Source: Nitrosopumilus sp.
GTDB lineage: Archaea > Thermoproteota > Nitrososphaeria > Nitrososphaerales > Nitrosopumilaceae
DNA: 64,000 nucleotides
NCBI RefSeq assembly: GCF_025699125.1
Contig: NZ_JAILWC010000001.1
Span: 724,204-788,203 of the forward strand
Direction: 5' to 3'
Made by a program: the position numbers and the translations under genes. How positions within the stretch are numbered: the stretch's first letter is position 1; each line of letters begins with the position of its first letter. The notes under the pieces were generated by a model. The model had not been told where the DNA came from. It ran no database searches and was given only the letters and a program-made list of their open reading frames with translations. This document shows, in pieces, positions 25,855-35,197 of the stretch.

Positions 25855-26148
25855 ATGATTCAAAGAGAAGAACTTGAACAAATTTTGAATTTTGTCGCAA
25901 ACAGATGGATTGAAACCACAAAAGATCCAAACAATAAAGCTTTGGAAAATCTACCAAACGATTTTTGGATGAATTCAATTGGTGGAAAAACAGCAAAAAA
26001 AGGATTCTGGGTAACAACATTGATGTATACCGAAAATGAAGATGATGCCGCATCTTTCAAAGAAGTGTTGTTAAGATGGCAAGCAAAAGGCCAAGACAAG
26101 AATAGAGACAAAGGTCCCGATCTGATTCAAATTGGAAAAAAGAAATAG
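25855..26148 (+). CDS. Small conserved-type hypothetical protein
   Basis: A 97-residue helical protein (REELEQILNFVANRWIETT) with K-rich end. No recognised motif. Codon use and Lys/Glu composition are like the neighbours. It lies 11 nt before the ThyX-like gene region, probably transcribed separately as a TATA-like sequence (TATTAATAAT) follows. Confidence 0.6.
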   Translation: MIQREELEQILNFVANRWIETTKDPNNKALENLPNDFWMNSIGGKTAKKGFWVTTLMYTENEDDAASFKEVLLRWQAKGQDKNRDKGPDLIQIGKKK

Positions 26149-26180
26149 ACTATTAATAATTGATTTTTCAGATATGTGTG

Positions 26181-27797
26181 TTGTCAGAATTTTCAACCAG
26201 TGAAAAAAAGATTTTAGTAGATCACTTTTCAAATACAGAAGGAAATGTCTTTGCAATAATAACACCGCGACAAGTAGATCGTGGAGCTTTGATGTCAAGA
26301 TACAGCAGAACTGACAAAAGTATGAGAAGAATATTTCTTGATGAGTTTTTAAAAAATAAAAACAGAGGGGAGGAATTTTACAATCGAGTTCTTTTAGAAT
26401 ACGGCGATGATTCTGTTGCAGAATTGGGAGAAGCACAGATTGCAATTGAAGGATTGACAAATATCGCAGTAAAAAAAATAGAAGACAGAAGAATAGGATT
26501 ATCATATTTAGAAAAATCATCAAGATATGTAGCATGGAATAAAAAAGAAAAAGGAAAATACAGATTTTATAGAGATCCTGAAATTACAAAATCAAAATTT
26601 GCAGATATGTATGAAGAAGCATGTAATTTTTCTTTTGATGTTTATTCAAAAAATATAGAACCAATGATAAAATATATCAGAGAGAAATACCCCATTGAAA
26701 AATACAGTTTCAAAGACTCAGCAGATGGAAAAGAAAAATTATTTCCCAAGTTGAAAAATGAATCAGATATAAGATCAGCACATATGATTTACAGAGGTTC
26801 AACCAAAGCTAAAGCATTAGATATTCTCAGAGGATTGTTACCGGCATCAACTTTGACCAATGTTGGAATCACAGGAAATGGACGCGCTTTTGAATATCTT
26901 CTTACAGTTTTAGGCTCATCTGAATTAAAAGAAGAGCAAGATCTAGCATCAAAAATCAAAAAAGAACTAGATACGACCATAAAATCATTTGTTAGACGAG
27001 CAGATGACAAATACGGAAAAGCAGTCCAAAAATATCTCAAAGACGTCAAAAACAAATCCAAAGCAATTGCTAAAACAAAAATTAAATCAAATCCAACATT
27101 AGGAACAAGAACGAAACTTGTAGATTATGAATCAGAGAAAAATGCAATAGATAAAATCATTACAGGCATAATTTATGAGCAATCTCCAAGTACATCATAT
27201 CAAAATATATCTCAGCAGGTAAAGAAAATTTCTAAACAAAATAAAATCAAAATTATTGAGGAATTCACAAAACTTAGAAAAAATAGGCGACATAGGCCAT
27301 CACGAGCATTTGAAACAGTTTACTATACTTTTGATTTGTGTAACAATTTTGGAATGTTTAGGGATTTTCACAGACACAGAACACTGACTTTAGAGAGACA
27401 GTTACTTACAACAGATCATGGTTACAGTATTCCAAATGAGATCAAAATTCTTGGAATTGAAAAAGATTTTAGAGACTGTATGAAGAAAACAAAAGAAACC
27501 TTTGATAAAATCAGAACAAAATATCCAGAACAAGGACAATATGTGGTAAACTTTGCATATAATTATCCGTATTTTATGAAATTCAACCTTAGAGAAGCAT
27601 GTCACTTAATCGAACTAAGAACAGTTCCACAAGGTCATATAGATTACAGACGCGTAGCACAACAAATGTTTCATGAGATTAATAAAGTACATCCAAGCTT
27701 AAGTAAAATCATGAAATTTGTAGATTTGAAAGAATATGATTTAGAAAGATTTGAATCAGAAAAAAGAACGGAAGAAAAACGAAAACAAATGAAATAA
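26181..27797 (+). CDS. Tandem ThyX-like protein (flavin-dependent thymidylate synthase family)
   Basis: The TTG at 26181 is preferred because a TATA-like element (about 26151-26160) lies 25 nt upstream. The protein (538 residues) is about twice normal ThyX length. The first half has [14 protein letters not shown], matching the ThyX signature R-H-R-x-x-S-x-N-E-x-S-x-R-Y with RHR and Asn changed, and [20 protein letters not shown]. The second half has [22 protein letters not shown], which keeps RHR but not the Ser/Glu/Ser. Probable flavoenzyme acting on nucleotides; activity cannot be assumed. Confidence 0.75.
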   Translation: MSEFSTSEKKILVDHFSNTEGNVFAIITPRQVDRGALMSRYSRTDKSMRRIFLDEFLKNKNRGEEFYNRVLLEYGDDSVAELGEAQIAIEGLTNIAVKKIEDRRIGLSYLEKSSRYVAWNKKEKGKYRFYRDPEITKSKFADMYEEACNFSFDVYSKNIEPMIKYIREKYPIEKYSFKDSADGKEKLFPKLKNESDIRSAHMIYRGSTKAKALDILRGLLPASTLTNVGITGNGRAFEYLLTVLGSSELKEEQDLASKIKKELDTTIKSFVRRADDKYGKAVQKYLKDVKNKSKAIAKTKIKSNPTLGTRTKLVDYESEKNAIDKIITGIIYEQSPSTSYQNISQQVKKISKQNKIKIIEEFTKLRKNRRHRPSRAFETVYYTFDLCNNFGMFRDFHRHRTLTLERQLLTTDHGYSIPNEIKILGIEKDFRDCMKKTKETFDKIRTKYPEQGQYVVNFAYNYPYFMKFNLREACHLIELRTVPQGHIDYRRVAQQMFHEINKVHPSLSKIMKFVDLKEYDLERFESEKRTEEKRKQMK

Positions 27798-27836
27798 TAG
27801 AACAATATTCTAATATAGAAAAAAATAAGATAATTC

Positions 27837-28232
27837 ATGACAAAAAAAGTTACTGAAAATCCTGAAGAATGGAAAGAAAAATTAACGCCGGAACAGTATG
27901 AAATTTGTATCAATCACGGCACAGAGCCCCCATTTTCTGGAAAATATAATAATTCCAAGATTGAGGGATATTTCAGATGTGTTTGTTGTGGGGAAGATCT
28001 TTTTTCCTCAGATGCAAAGTTTGATTCAGGTTCAGGATGGCCTAGTTTTTGGAAACCAGTGTCAGAAGAGAAGATAGAGTATGTTTCAGATACAGATTAT
28101 GGAATGATTAGAACGGAGGTAAATTGTAAAAATTGTGGTTCTCATCTAGGTCATGTTTTTGATGATGGTCCAAAGCCTACAAACCAAAGATATTGTATTA
28201 ATTCAGTTTCATTAAAACACGAAAAAGATTAA
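27837..28232 (+). CDS. msrB: Peptide-methionine (R)-S-oxide reductase
   Basis: 131 residues, the usual MsrB size. Zinc ligands are C48-x2-C51 and C97-x2-C100. RYCINS places catalytic Cys at 120. The conserved SGSGWPSFW is present. It repairs oxidised methionine in proteins, relevant in an aerobic ammonia oxidiser. TATA-like AATATAG lies upstream. Confidence 0.92.
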   Translation: MTKKVTENPEEWKEKLTPEQYEICINHGTEPPFSGKYNNSKIEGYFRCVCCGEDLFSSDAKFDSGSGWPSFWKPVSEEKIEYVSDTDYGMIRTEVNCKNCGSHLGHVFDDGPKPTNQRYCINSVSLKHEKD

Positions 28233-28309
28233 ATCAATAAGGGATTCGCTACGAAGATGTATTTTTTGAACAAACAACGTATTATGAGTATAACATATTA
28301 TGAAATATT

Positions 28310-28399
28310 ATGAAAGATCTAAAATGTGAACATCATTGGACATCAAATGGATCATATTTCTGCATCCATTGCGGTGCAGACATTAGCAAAAGAACATAG
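28310..28399 (+). CDS. Possible 29-residue zinc-finger peptide
   Basis: Reads M-K-D-L-K-C-E-H-H-W then YFCIHCGADISKRT. The C-x-H-H and C-x2-C give a plausible zinc ligand set, and A/T-rich TATA-like sequence lies upstream. Too short for certainty. Confidence 0.4.
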   Translation: MKDLKCEHHWTSNGSYFCIHCGADISKRT

Positions 28400-28545
28400 A
28401 AATCAATCAAACAAAATTCTAAAAACAATGATTATCAATACGCATCATTTTGGCCATAAATTTGATTAAAAAGAACAAGAAATAGACTAAGAATATTTAT
28501 GAAAGCAATCAGTCAATCCACACTATGATACTAATTCATTATAAC

Positions 28546-28638
28546 ATGAAACATTTGGAATCGTATACAACTATTGATAATGATTCCAGTAATAAGGAGA
28601 ACTTCAAATATACAACAAAAAGGAAGGAAATGATTTGA
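28546..28638 (+). CDS. Possible 30-residue leader ORF before homoserine dehydrogenase
   Basis: From the ATG at 28546 the frame ends in TGA at 28636-28638, overlapping the TTG start of homoserine dehydrogenase (TTGA). The peptide holds ESYTTID and YTTKRK, i.e. four Thr in 30 residues. The exact coupling suggests translational linkage to the next gene. Confidence 0.35.
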   Translation: MKHLESYTTIDNDSSNKENFKYTTKRKEMI

Positions 28639-29645
28639 GAATAATCTTATGTGGATTCGGTGTTGTGGGACAAAGTTTACTGAAATTATTTGAATCAAGA
28701 TCTGAAGACCTTTATGCGAAATATGGATTAAAACCAAGAGTCGTAGGAGTTTTCGACAGTAAAGGAAGCGCAGTTGATTCATCAGGATTAGAATTCAACA
28801 AACTAATGGACGTAAAGAAAAAATTTGGGACAGTGAAAAATTATTCTGATAAAAAAAATTCAATGTCAGGTATAGAAATGTTAAAAAATATTGAGGCGGA
28901 TGTTCTAATTGAGACTACCGCTAGTAATTATAAAGACGCAGAGCCTGGAATGACTCACATTATTACTGCTATGAAAAAAAGAATGCATGTAATTTCAGTC
29001 AACAAAGGACCGCTTGCACTAGCTTTTCCATCTTTGTTGGAACTTGCAGCATACAATCAAGTAATGTTCAAATTTAGTGGAACAGTTGGAGGCGGAACAC
29101 CAATTTTAGATTACGCTAAAAAAAGCCTCAGAGGAGAAAGAATTACTTCTTTTGCAGGAATCTTAAACGGAACAACAAATTATATTTTAACAAATATGGC
29201 CACGGGTATGTCATTTGAGGAAGCACTAAAAGATGCAAAAAATAAGGGGTATGTAGAAGCTGATGAATCTTTGGATTTGGATGGTTTGGATGCTGCTGCC
29301 AAATTAGTAATTCTTGCAAACTGGATAATGGGAATGAAAGTAACATTACCAGACATCAATTGCACAGGTATACGAAATGTTACAACTGAGGATATTAAAA
29401 AAGCAGAAAAAAATAACTGCTCTGTCAAACTCATCGCATCTTGCAACAAAGAACTTGTTGTAGGTCCTAAAGAGATATCAAATGATGATCCGCTTTGTGT
29501 CAATGGAACACTAAATGCAATTGCTTTTACATCAGAGCACTCAGGCACACAAACAATTATTGGCAGAGGTGCAGGAGGCATGGAAACTGCCAGCTCCATT
29601 TTAAGAGATTTGTTAGACATCAGACAAGAGATTGCAAGAACTTGA
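28635..29645 (+). CDS. hom: Homoserine dehydrogenase
   Basis: A 336-residue protein with N-terminal Rossmann motif (ILCGFGVVGQSL), VISVNKGPLAL and the family segment GGTPILDYAKKSL ... GILNGTTNYILTNM, followed by YVEADESLDLDGLDAAAKL. It lacks a C-terminal ACT domain. It reduces aspartate semialdehyde to homoserine for Thr, Met and Ile synthesis. TTG start with GGAAGG nearby upstream. The next gene starts inside its stop codon. Confidence 0.93.
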   Translation: MRIILCGFGVVGQSLLKLFESRSEDLYAKYGLKPRVVGVFDSKGSAVDSSGLEFNKLMDVKKKFGTVKNYSDKKNSMSGIEMLKNIEADVLIETTASNYKDAEPGMTHIITAMKKRMHVISVNKGPLALAFPSLLELAAYNQVMFKFSGTVGGGTPILDYAKKSLRGERITSFAGILNGTTNYILTNMATGMSFEEALKDAKNKGYVEADESLDLDGLDAAAKLVILANWIMGMKVTLPDINCTGIRNVTTEDIKKAEKNNCSVKLIASCNKELVVGPKEISNDDPLCVNGTLNAIAFTSEHSGTQTIIGRGAGGMETASSILRDLLDIRQEIART

Positions 29646-30118
29646 AATCAAATCTAATTTCAAAAAGTGAGACGTCGACATTACTTAAAACAGTCTCAGA
29701 AAAATGGGGGATTGAGTTTCCCAAAATAAAAAATCTCAAAGTCCATCAAATTTTAGATGACGCACAAATAATCACAGGCGAAGGGATTAAAATATTGAAG
29801 ATCAATGAAGACTACATTCCATTTTTATCAGAAACTAAAATGTTAGAAAAATTTCCAAATGTTACGGTAGATATGGGAGCTATAAAATTTATGTGTAAAG
29901 GTGCAAACGTAATGAGACCAGGAATTAAAAAATATACAGAGTTTGAAAAAGATCAACTGATTTGCATTGTAGAAGAATCTCAACATAAATTTTTAGCGGT
30001 TGGAAAAGCACTGGTGTCTAGTTCTGAGTTGGAGAATATGAAAAAAGGTGAAGTAATTAAAAACATCCATTATATTTCAGATAAGTTTTGGGAAACTGGA
30101 AAAATAATTTACGATTAA
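29642..30118 (+). CDS. MCT-1/Tma20-like PUA-domain protein
   Basis: The TTG at 29642 overlaps the hom stop. 158 residues with an N-terminal alpha/beta pre-PUA part and a PUA domain from about residue 75. FPNVTVDMGAIKFMCKGANV is very close to the MCT-1 signature (V-D-x-G-A-I-K ... G-A-N-V-M-x-P-G). Eukaryotic MCT-1 with DENR acts in translation reinitiation and ribosome recycling. The archaeal form likely binds RNA or the small ribosomal subunit. Confidence 0.8.
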   Translation: MKSNLISKSETSTLLKTVSEKWGIEFPKIKNLKVHQILDDAQIITGEGIKILKINEDYIPFLSETKMLEKFPNVTVDMGAIKFMCKGANVMRPGIKKYTEFEKDQLICIVEESQHKFLAVGKALVSSSELENMKKGEVIKNIHYISDKFWETGKIIYD

Positions 30119-30585
30119 ATGAAACATTTAATTTTCTGAACAAATTCTTGTAATTTTTCAATGTGTGTTCCTTCCCAATAGATTTGATCACACCCACCAC
30201 ATTTCCAAAATTTATCATGATAGTCTAAAACTCGTTTTGGGATTTTGTTTTGAATTTCAGATTTTTTAATTTGAAAAGTTTGAAAATTACATTTAGTACA
30301 TCTTGCTAAATCACCTGAAATTTTATTAATTTCCAAATTTGTTTTTTTTAAAATTTCTTTAAATTGTTCAATTTCGTCCTCTGTAGTGATGCCGATAAAT
30401 TGGATACCTTTCTTTTTTGCACGTCTGATTAGACATCCATCTTTGGATATTATTGTTCTATTCTCATTTTTAGCTTTTTCTAATAGTTCATGATCCTCAA
30501 TGTCAGAAAAGTATTCAGTATCATATCCAAATAGTCTTAATTTTCTAGCAATATTACCAAGCATTGCATCAACAAAAAACAACAT
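30115..30585 (-). CDS. Mut7-C RNase-domain (PIN-like) protein with zinc ribbon
   Basis: FVDAMLGNIARKLRLFGYDTEY and TIISKDGCLIRRAKKK are the acidic-site motifs of the Mut7-C (DUF82) PIN-like fold. C-T-K-C at about 97-100 and C-G-G-C near 133 form a zinc ribbon. Likely ribonuclease; substrate unknown. It overlaps the MCT-1-like gene by 4 bases tail to tail. Confidence 0.85.
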   Translation of the reverse strand: MLFFVDAMLGNIARKLRLFGYDTEYFSDIEDHELLEKAKNENRTIISKDGCLIRRAKKKGIQFIGITTEDEIEQFKEILKKTNLEINKISGDLARCTKCNFQTFQIKKSEIQNKIPKRVLDYHDKFWKCGGCDQIYWEGTHIEKLQEFVQKIKCFI

Positions 30586-30611
30586 GTATCAATTTTATCA
30601 AAAATTCAGAA

Positions 30612-31208
30612 TTATTTGATTTGCTCTGTAAATTCTTCTGTACCGTCTTTAGTGATTACAAGTACATCTATTCCATCACCGCTTGCAGAATCTCTCAAAG
30701 CTGCTGAACGTATTGCCCTTTTTGCCAAATCTATTGCCTCATCCTTACTCATGTTTGGCTTGAATTGTGGGTCTAACACACCTAACGCCATTTCTGCCCC
30801 AGTTCCAACTGCAGCATATTCGTCAGGAAGAACTGAACCTAATGGATCAAGAGTGTACATAATTGGTTTATCAACAACGCCACCAACAATTACTTGAGTC
30901 AGTAATGGAAAGTATCTTCGCTCATACATCATATTTGACATCATTTTTGCAACAGTGTTAGGAGGAACGTCTCTTTTGAGCTCCATTTTTCTAATTTTAG
31001 CAAGAGCTGAGATTTGTAATGCTAAAATTTGCATATCAGCTACAAGACCAGCACATGCTGCACCTACTTTGTTAGTAATAGGAAATGTCTTTTTTGTAGA
31101 TTTACTTACAAGAAAGTTACCAAAGGCTATTCTTTTCTCACTGGCAAAAACCACACCGCCATCAAAAGTAATTCCAACAGCAGTTGCCCCGGGCATATAC
31201 ATTGACAT
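30612..31208 (-). CDS. psmB: Proteasome beta subunit, probably non-catalytic
   Basis: A 198-residue Ntn-hydrolase-fold beta subunit: GATAVGITFDGGVVFASEKR, GNFLVSKSTKKTFPI and the GSG-like SASGDGIDVLVI end. Active beta subunits start T-T-T-V-G after a Gly. Here G-A-T-A-V-G aligns Ala with catalytic Thr1, and Asp17 is Glu, while Lys33 is kept. The short propeptide (MSMYMPG) fits. Like the inactive beta subunits of Thermoproteota, it may assemble with a second active subunit encoded elsewhere. Confidence 0.9.
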   Translation of the reverse strand: MSMYMPGATAVGITFDGGVVFASEKRIAFGNFLVSKSTKKTFPITNKVGAACAGLVADMQILALQISALAKIRKMELKRDVPPNTVAKMMSNMMYERRYFPLLTQVIVGGVVDKPIMYTLDPLGSVLPDEYAAVGTGAEMALGVLDPQFKPNMSKDEAIDLAKRAIRSAALRDSASGDGIDVLVITKDGTEEFTEQIK

Positions 31209-31303
31209 AATCCAAATAATTTTGCCGCATAATAAAGGGCTTTCTACATTTTGCGCGCAGATTATGGGTAAAACAATTATACGGAAAATTTGAGAGTGAA
31301 ATA

Positions 31304-31720
31304 TTGACTACAGCAGAAATTAGAGAGAAGATCCTAAATGATGTTGTCTTTATGGGTTTAAGATCTGCCATAGGTGTGATCTTTATTCTTCATGGAATGT
31401 CAAAATTTAATCCAGGATTTGCCAATAATTTACCTAATATGGGGTTTCCAATAGAAATGCAAATCCCATTAGCATTAGCTGAATTGGTTCCAGGTATTTT
31501 GATAATTGTTGGAGTGTTAAGTAGATTATCCGCATCACTGATTTCCATCATTATGTTAGGAGCAATTTTCATGGTTAAAGGTGCAAAAAGTGTTACTGGT
31601 CAAGGAGGGGTTGAATTAGATTTAATTTTACTAGCATCAGTATTAGTCATTATGATAATAGGTCCAGGAAGAATTTCGATTGCACAAGCAATCAAAAAAT
31701 TACCCAGGTGTCTTCATTAA
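31304..31720 (+). CDS. DoxX-family membrane protein
   Basis: 138 residues with four membrane helices and the DoxX pattern: LRSAIGVIFILHGMSKF, LALAELVPGILIIVGVL and the polar loop VTGQGGVELDLILL. DoxX proteins are associated with quinone or thiosulfate redox complexes, but most members are uncharacterised. TTG start. Convergent with the peptidase gene (4-base overlap). Confidence 0.85.
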   Translation: MTTAEIREKILNDVVFMGLRSAIGVIFILHGMSKFNPGFANNLPNMGFPIEMQIPLALAELVPGILIIVGVLSRLSASLISIIMLGAIFMVKGAKSVTGQGGVELDLILLASVLVIMIIGPGRISIAQAIKKLPRCLH

Positions 31721-33078
31721 GTCTTTCCAAAGTTTTGCATAATCAAACAAACGCATTTTGTAGTTTTCTTTAACAAATCAATTCTAGCAAATTCATTTGG
31801 AGAATGAATTCTTGAAAACATGTATGTACTTCCAATGGAGATGCAAGGCACGTTTAAAATTTCTACAAAAGGATGCATCGGACCAGTTCCAGCGTTCGAA
31901 ACATTCAAGATAGATTTTCCAAATATTTTGTCAGCTGCATCTTTTACATGAGATACAAACGGATTTGAAGAATCAGTCCTAGCAGCTGCTTCACCATGAA
32001 AAATTTTGATTTTAACATCAGAGAATCCTTTAGATTTTAGATGATTTTTTAATCTCATTACTTGTTTTTTCGGGTCCATTTTAGGTACCAATCTAAAATC
32101 AATTTTGACTAATGCACTACCAGGAAGAACAGTTTTGGCACCATCGCCAGTATATCCAGAGACAAATCCAGCAATATTGCAAGTGGCACCTGCGACTAAG
32201 GCTTTTTTTGCATCAAGTCCTTTTTTACCACCCAAAAAAGATCGTATTCCAAATTCTTTTTTGAAAAAGTCTTCATCAAACGGCTCGTCATTTATAATCT
32301 TCAAATCCTTTTTTGAAAGTGCTGAAACATCTTTGTACCAATCTTTAATGAGGATGTTTCCATTAGAATCACGCAATGTTTGTACTGCTTCAATCAATCT
32401 CCATGCAGGGTTTTTTATCAAAACCGCCAAGCTGGAATGAGCATCTCGTATAGATTCAGAAACAGACAGTTCAACGAACAACAATCCCTTCATACCCAGA
32501 CCAATTATGGGTGTATTTTTTGCATCAATGTATCCAAATTCCCAAATAACACCATCACTAGAAAATTTCTTTCGATATTTTTTTAAATACTCTTCAATAT
32601 GAGCGCTACCAGTTTCCTCTTCTCCCTCTATCACAAATTTTATGTTGCATGGAACATCCCCTGTTGTTCTCAGATAAGCCTCAACTGCTTTTATTCTGGT
32701 AATTAATTCGCCCTTATCATCAGTAGCACCTCTTCCAAATATTTTGTTTCCTTTTCTTGTTCCACTGAATGGAGGATCATCCCATAAATCAAATGGTTCA
32801 GCTGGTTGCACATCATAATGATTGTAAAACATCAAAGTTTTCTTTGGGTTTTGTATGGATTTTACCTCGCCATAAACAATTGGAGCAACATTTTTTTTCA
32901 ATCGTAATATTTCAGAAGATATTCCAGATTTTTTTAATATCCTTTGAACAAGTTTTGCACATTCTTCAATCCCTTCATTTTTTGCAGATACACTAGGCTG
33001 TCGGATCAAAGTTTGAAGATCTGAAATCATGTTTTCCATGTGAGAATCTACATGTTGAAGTGTTTTCATGTTAGTCAC
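31717..33078 (-). CDS. M20-family metallopeptidase (dipeptidase/ArgE/DapE type)
   Basis: 453 residues. NHYDVQPAE and GRGATDDKGE supply the first His and bridging Asp of the di-zinc site, and IEGEEETGSAHIEEY the catalytic Glu pair. C-terminal HSPNEF gives the last His. Probable cytosolic carboxypeptidase or dipeptidase; exact substrate unknown. Its start overlaps the nnrD stop by 4 bases, an operon pairing. Confidence 0.88.
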   Translation of the reverse strand: MTNMKTLQHVDSHMENMISDLQTLIRQPSVSAKNEGIEECAKLVQRILKKSGISSEILRLKKNVAPIVYGEVKSIQNPKKTLMFYNHYDVQPAEPFDLWDDPPFSGTRKGNKIFGRGATDDKGELITRIKAVEAYLRTTGDVPCNIKFVIEGEEETGSAHIEEYLKKYRKKFSSDGVIWEFGYIDAKNTPIIGLGMKGLLFVELSVSESIRDAHSSLAVLIKNPAWRLIEAVQTLRDSNGNILIKDWYKDVSALSKKDLKIINDEPFDEDFFKKEFGIRSFLGGKKGLDAKKALVAGATCNIAGFVSGYTGDGAKTVLPGSALVKIDFRLVPKMDPKKQVMRLKNHLKSKGFSDVKIKIFHGEAAARTDSSNPFVSHVKDAADKIFGKSILNVSNAGTGPMHPFVEILNVPCISIGSTYMFSRIHSPNEFARIDLLKKTTKCVCLIMQNFGKT

Positions 33079-33938
33079 ACAATTTTATCAAACGGTTTCA
33101 TTGCAGAAGGAATTGCATCCAGCAGATCCATTGAAGTCATGTGTAATCCTATTTTTTTTTGAACTGCTTTTCCGGCCAATCCATTGATGAATGTAGCTGC
33201 TGCAGCAGATTCCAAAGAATTTCTATTCTTAGATAACAATCCTGCAACTAATCCTGAAAGCACATCACCCGTTCCCCCAACAGTCATTGCAGGAATTTTT
33301 TTCTCATATAGGTAAGTAGTGAAACCATTTGAGATGACATCAGTGGCGCCCTTTAGTAAAACTGTAATTCCATGTTCTTTAGCTTTTTTCTCTACAAGTT
33401 TGATTCGTTCGTTTTTTGAATTAGATGGTGATTCTCCAAACAGTCTTTTAAATTCACCAGCATGAGGTGTAACTACAACATTTTTGTTTGCAAGTAAAGG
33501 CAAAATATCAGGGATCAGAGCACTTGCATCCAAGGATAAACGTACATCTCTATCTAAAAGAGATTTGACAAGATGTAACAGGGCATTTTTTTCTTGTATC
33601 GCAAGACCCATTCCAATTGTTGCAGAATCTAAATTTCTAGGTAAAGATCCTAAAAGCTTGTTTACAGCGCCTCTAGTTAATTTTTGATCAACTAATGGAA
33701 TGACAATAAGATTTGGCGAGATAGCACGTGTTGAAGTTACATTGATGTTTGGAACAGATGTGTAAACCAAATCAGTTCCACACCTAAGAGCAGCAATTGA
33801 AGATAAGATAGGAGCGCCATGATAGATGTAACTGCCGCCGATTACAAGAACTACGCCATTATCACCTTTTCGTGATTTAGAGTTTCTCGCAGGAATAAAT
33901 TTTTTAATAATTGTGATGTTTAGATTTTTTGTAACCAT
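33075..33938 (-). CDS. nnrD: ADP-dependent NAD(P)H-hydrate dehydratase
   Basis: 287 residues, the C-terminal YjeF/carbohydrate kinase-like domain alone. GDNGVVLVIGG, VVTPHAGEFKRLFG and TVGGTGDVLSGLVAG are characteristic. It repairs hydrated NAD(P)H using ADP. The epimerase NnrE is not next to it here. Confidence 0.9.
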   Translation of the reverse strand: MVTKNLNITIIKKFIPARNSKSRKGDNGVVLVIGGSYIYHGAPILSSIAALRCGTDLVYTSVPNINVTSTRAISPNLIVIPLVDQKLTRGAVNKLLGSLPRNLDSATIGMGLAIQEKNALLHLVKSLLDRDVRLSLDASALIPDILPLLANKNVVVTPHAGEFKRLFGESPSNSKNERIKLVEKKAKEHGITVLLKGATDVISNGFTTYLYEKKIPAMTVGGTGDVLSGLVAGLLSKNRNSLESAAAATFINGLAGKAVQKKIGLHMTSMDLLDAIPSAMKPFDKIV

Positions 33939-33995
33939 AACAACATACCCTAAAAAATAGACGAATAAATCTTATTTCAAAGTTTTATGAATTGG

Positions 33996-34880
33996 TCAGA
34001 GTGATTTTTTAGTGGATTTCTTTGTGCGTTTTGTTGTTTTCTTTGGAGTTTTTGACGGAATTTTATCAGCAGGAGGTTTCTCAACGGATTTTCTCAATTG
34101 GCGGTCAAAAAATGCTTTTCTAGCAAAACACAGGTATGTGGTATGACCAATTCCTTGAAATGAATGTCTGGTTTTTCCTTCTCTTGCTTCAATGGTTCGG
34201 ATAATATGTTCAGTAGATTCTATATCAGTAAATTCATTTTCAACTAAAGCAGTGGTTAATTTTTCTAATTGATTCATCGTAGGACAAATTGCAAAGATGC
34301 TACCACTGCCTTTTAACATCTGTCTTACCTTAGGTATAACAATCCAAGGATCACCTAAATCAATTAACGCCACATCCATATCAGATAATGGTAAGGTTTT
34401 AGCAGTTTTCAGATCCAAATTTTGTTGCGTAACATATTTTGATACTCCAGCTTTTTTGATATTTTTTTCTGCAATTTTCATGAAATTTTCATCAACATCA
34501 AAAGTGTAAACATGTCCACGAGGCTTTACAATGTTTGCCACAAAAGAAGTGAGCGAGCCACTTCCAGTTCCAATCTCCAAAATCTTTTGGCCATCTCCGA
34601 TTCCAGCTCTTGCAACAATATAGCCAAGATCTTTTGGATAAACAATCTGTGTACCGTGCTGAATTTTCATTACATAATCATACATGGTTGGCTCTAAAAG
34701 ATAGACATACTTGTCTTTGTTTGTAGTTAATCTAGAGCCATATTCTTTACCAATTGCGTCAGAATGTTTGATTACACCAATATGAGTGTGAAACGATTCT
34801 TTTTTTGAAATTTTTGCTAACCATTTTTTAGAATTATTATAAAAAAACAAAACAGGTGAATTTTGTTTTATTTTGGCCAT
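33996..34880 (-). CDS. trmI: tRNA (adenine-N1)-methyltransferase TrmI
   Basis: 294 residues. The N-terminal domain is followed by a SAM-binding core with LEIGTGSGSLTSFVA and VYTFDVDENF. RTIEAREGKTRHSF is typical of archaeal TrmI (m1A57/58). The C-terminal 30 residues are Lys/Thr/Pro-rich (KTTKRTKKSTKKSL), an extension that may bind RNA. Confidence 0.88.
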   Translation of the reverse strand: MAKIKQNSPVLFFYNNSKKWLAKISKKESFHTHIGVIKHSDAIGKEYGSRLTTNKDKYVYLLEPTMYDYVMKIQHGTQIVYPKDLGYIVARAGIGDGQKILEIGTGSGSLTSFVANIVKPRGHVYTFDVDENFMKIAEKNIKKAGVSKYVTQQNLDLKTAKTLPLSDMDVALIDLGDPWIVIPKVRQMLKGSGSIFAICPTMNQLEKLTTALVENEFTDIESTEHIIRTIEAREGKTRHSFQGIGHTTYLCFARKAFFDRQLRKSVEKPPADKIPSKTPKKTTKRTKKSTKKSL

Positions 34881-34984
34881 GTTTTTTTCCTAAAAATTTT
34901 AGATAAGAATCTACTGATCCCACAAACTAGAAGCAAGTAAACGTTTAGAAAATTAACCTAAAAGTAATTTTTTTTGGTCCCGGG

Positions 34985-35117
34985 TTTTTAACAAAAACGT
35001 GGTTCTAATAGAGTCATTGAGTCAGAGACATCTTGCGGTGTTAGCTGGGGGCCCAATGCTCACATAAACTAGTTAATACAATTACAAAGTCTCCAAAGTA
35101 AAGGAGACTGTTTTTTT
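34985..35117 (+). ncRNA. Candidate small RNA upstream of a strong terminator
   Basis: No coding frame of note between trmI and 35198. The region contains locally G/C-rich sequence (GCTGGGGGCCCAATGC around 35044) unlike the surrounding A/T-rich DNA. It ends in a hairpin with a T-run (35088-35117). An RNA of about 100 nt is plausible. It does not match any RNA I recognise, and the 5' end is undefined. Confidence 0.4.
35088..35117 (+). terminator. Hairpin terminator with T-run
   Basis: AGTCTCC (35088-35094), 8-nt loop, GGAGACT (35103-35109), then G and seven T. It resembles an intrinsic terminator. Confidence 0.7.
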
Positions 35118-35197
35118 CTCTGGAACATAGTGGAATTGAAAAATAATCCAAGTTGCTACAAATAGTATTTTAATACCAATATAGACATCAAAGTGAA

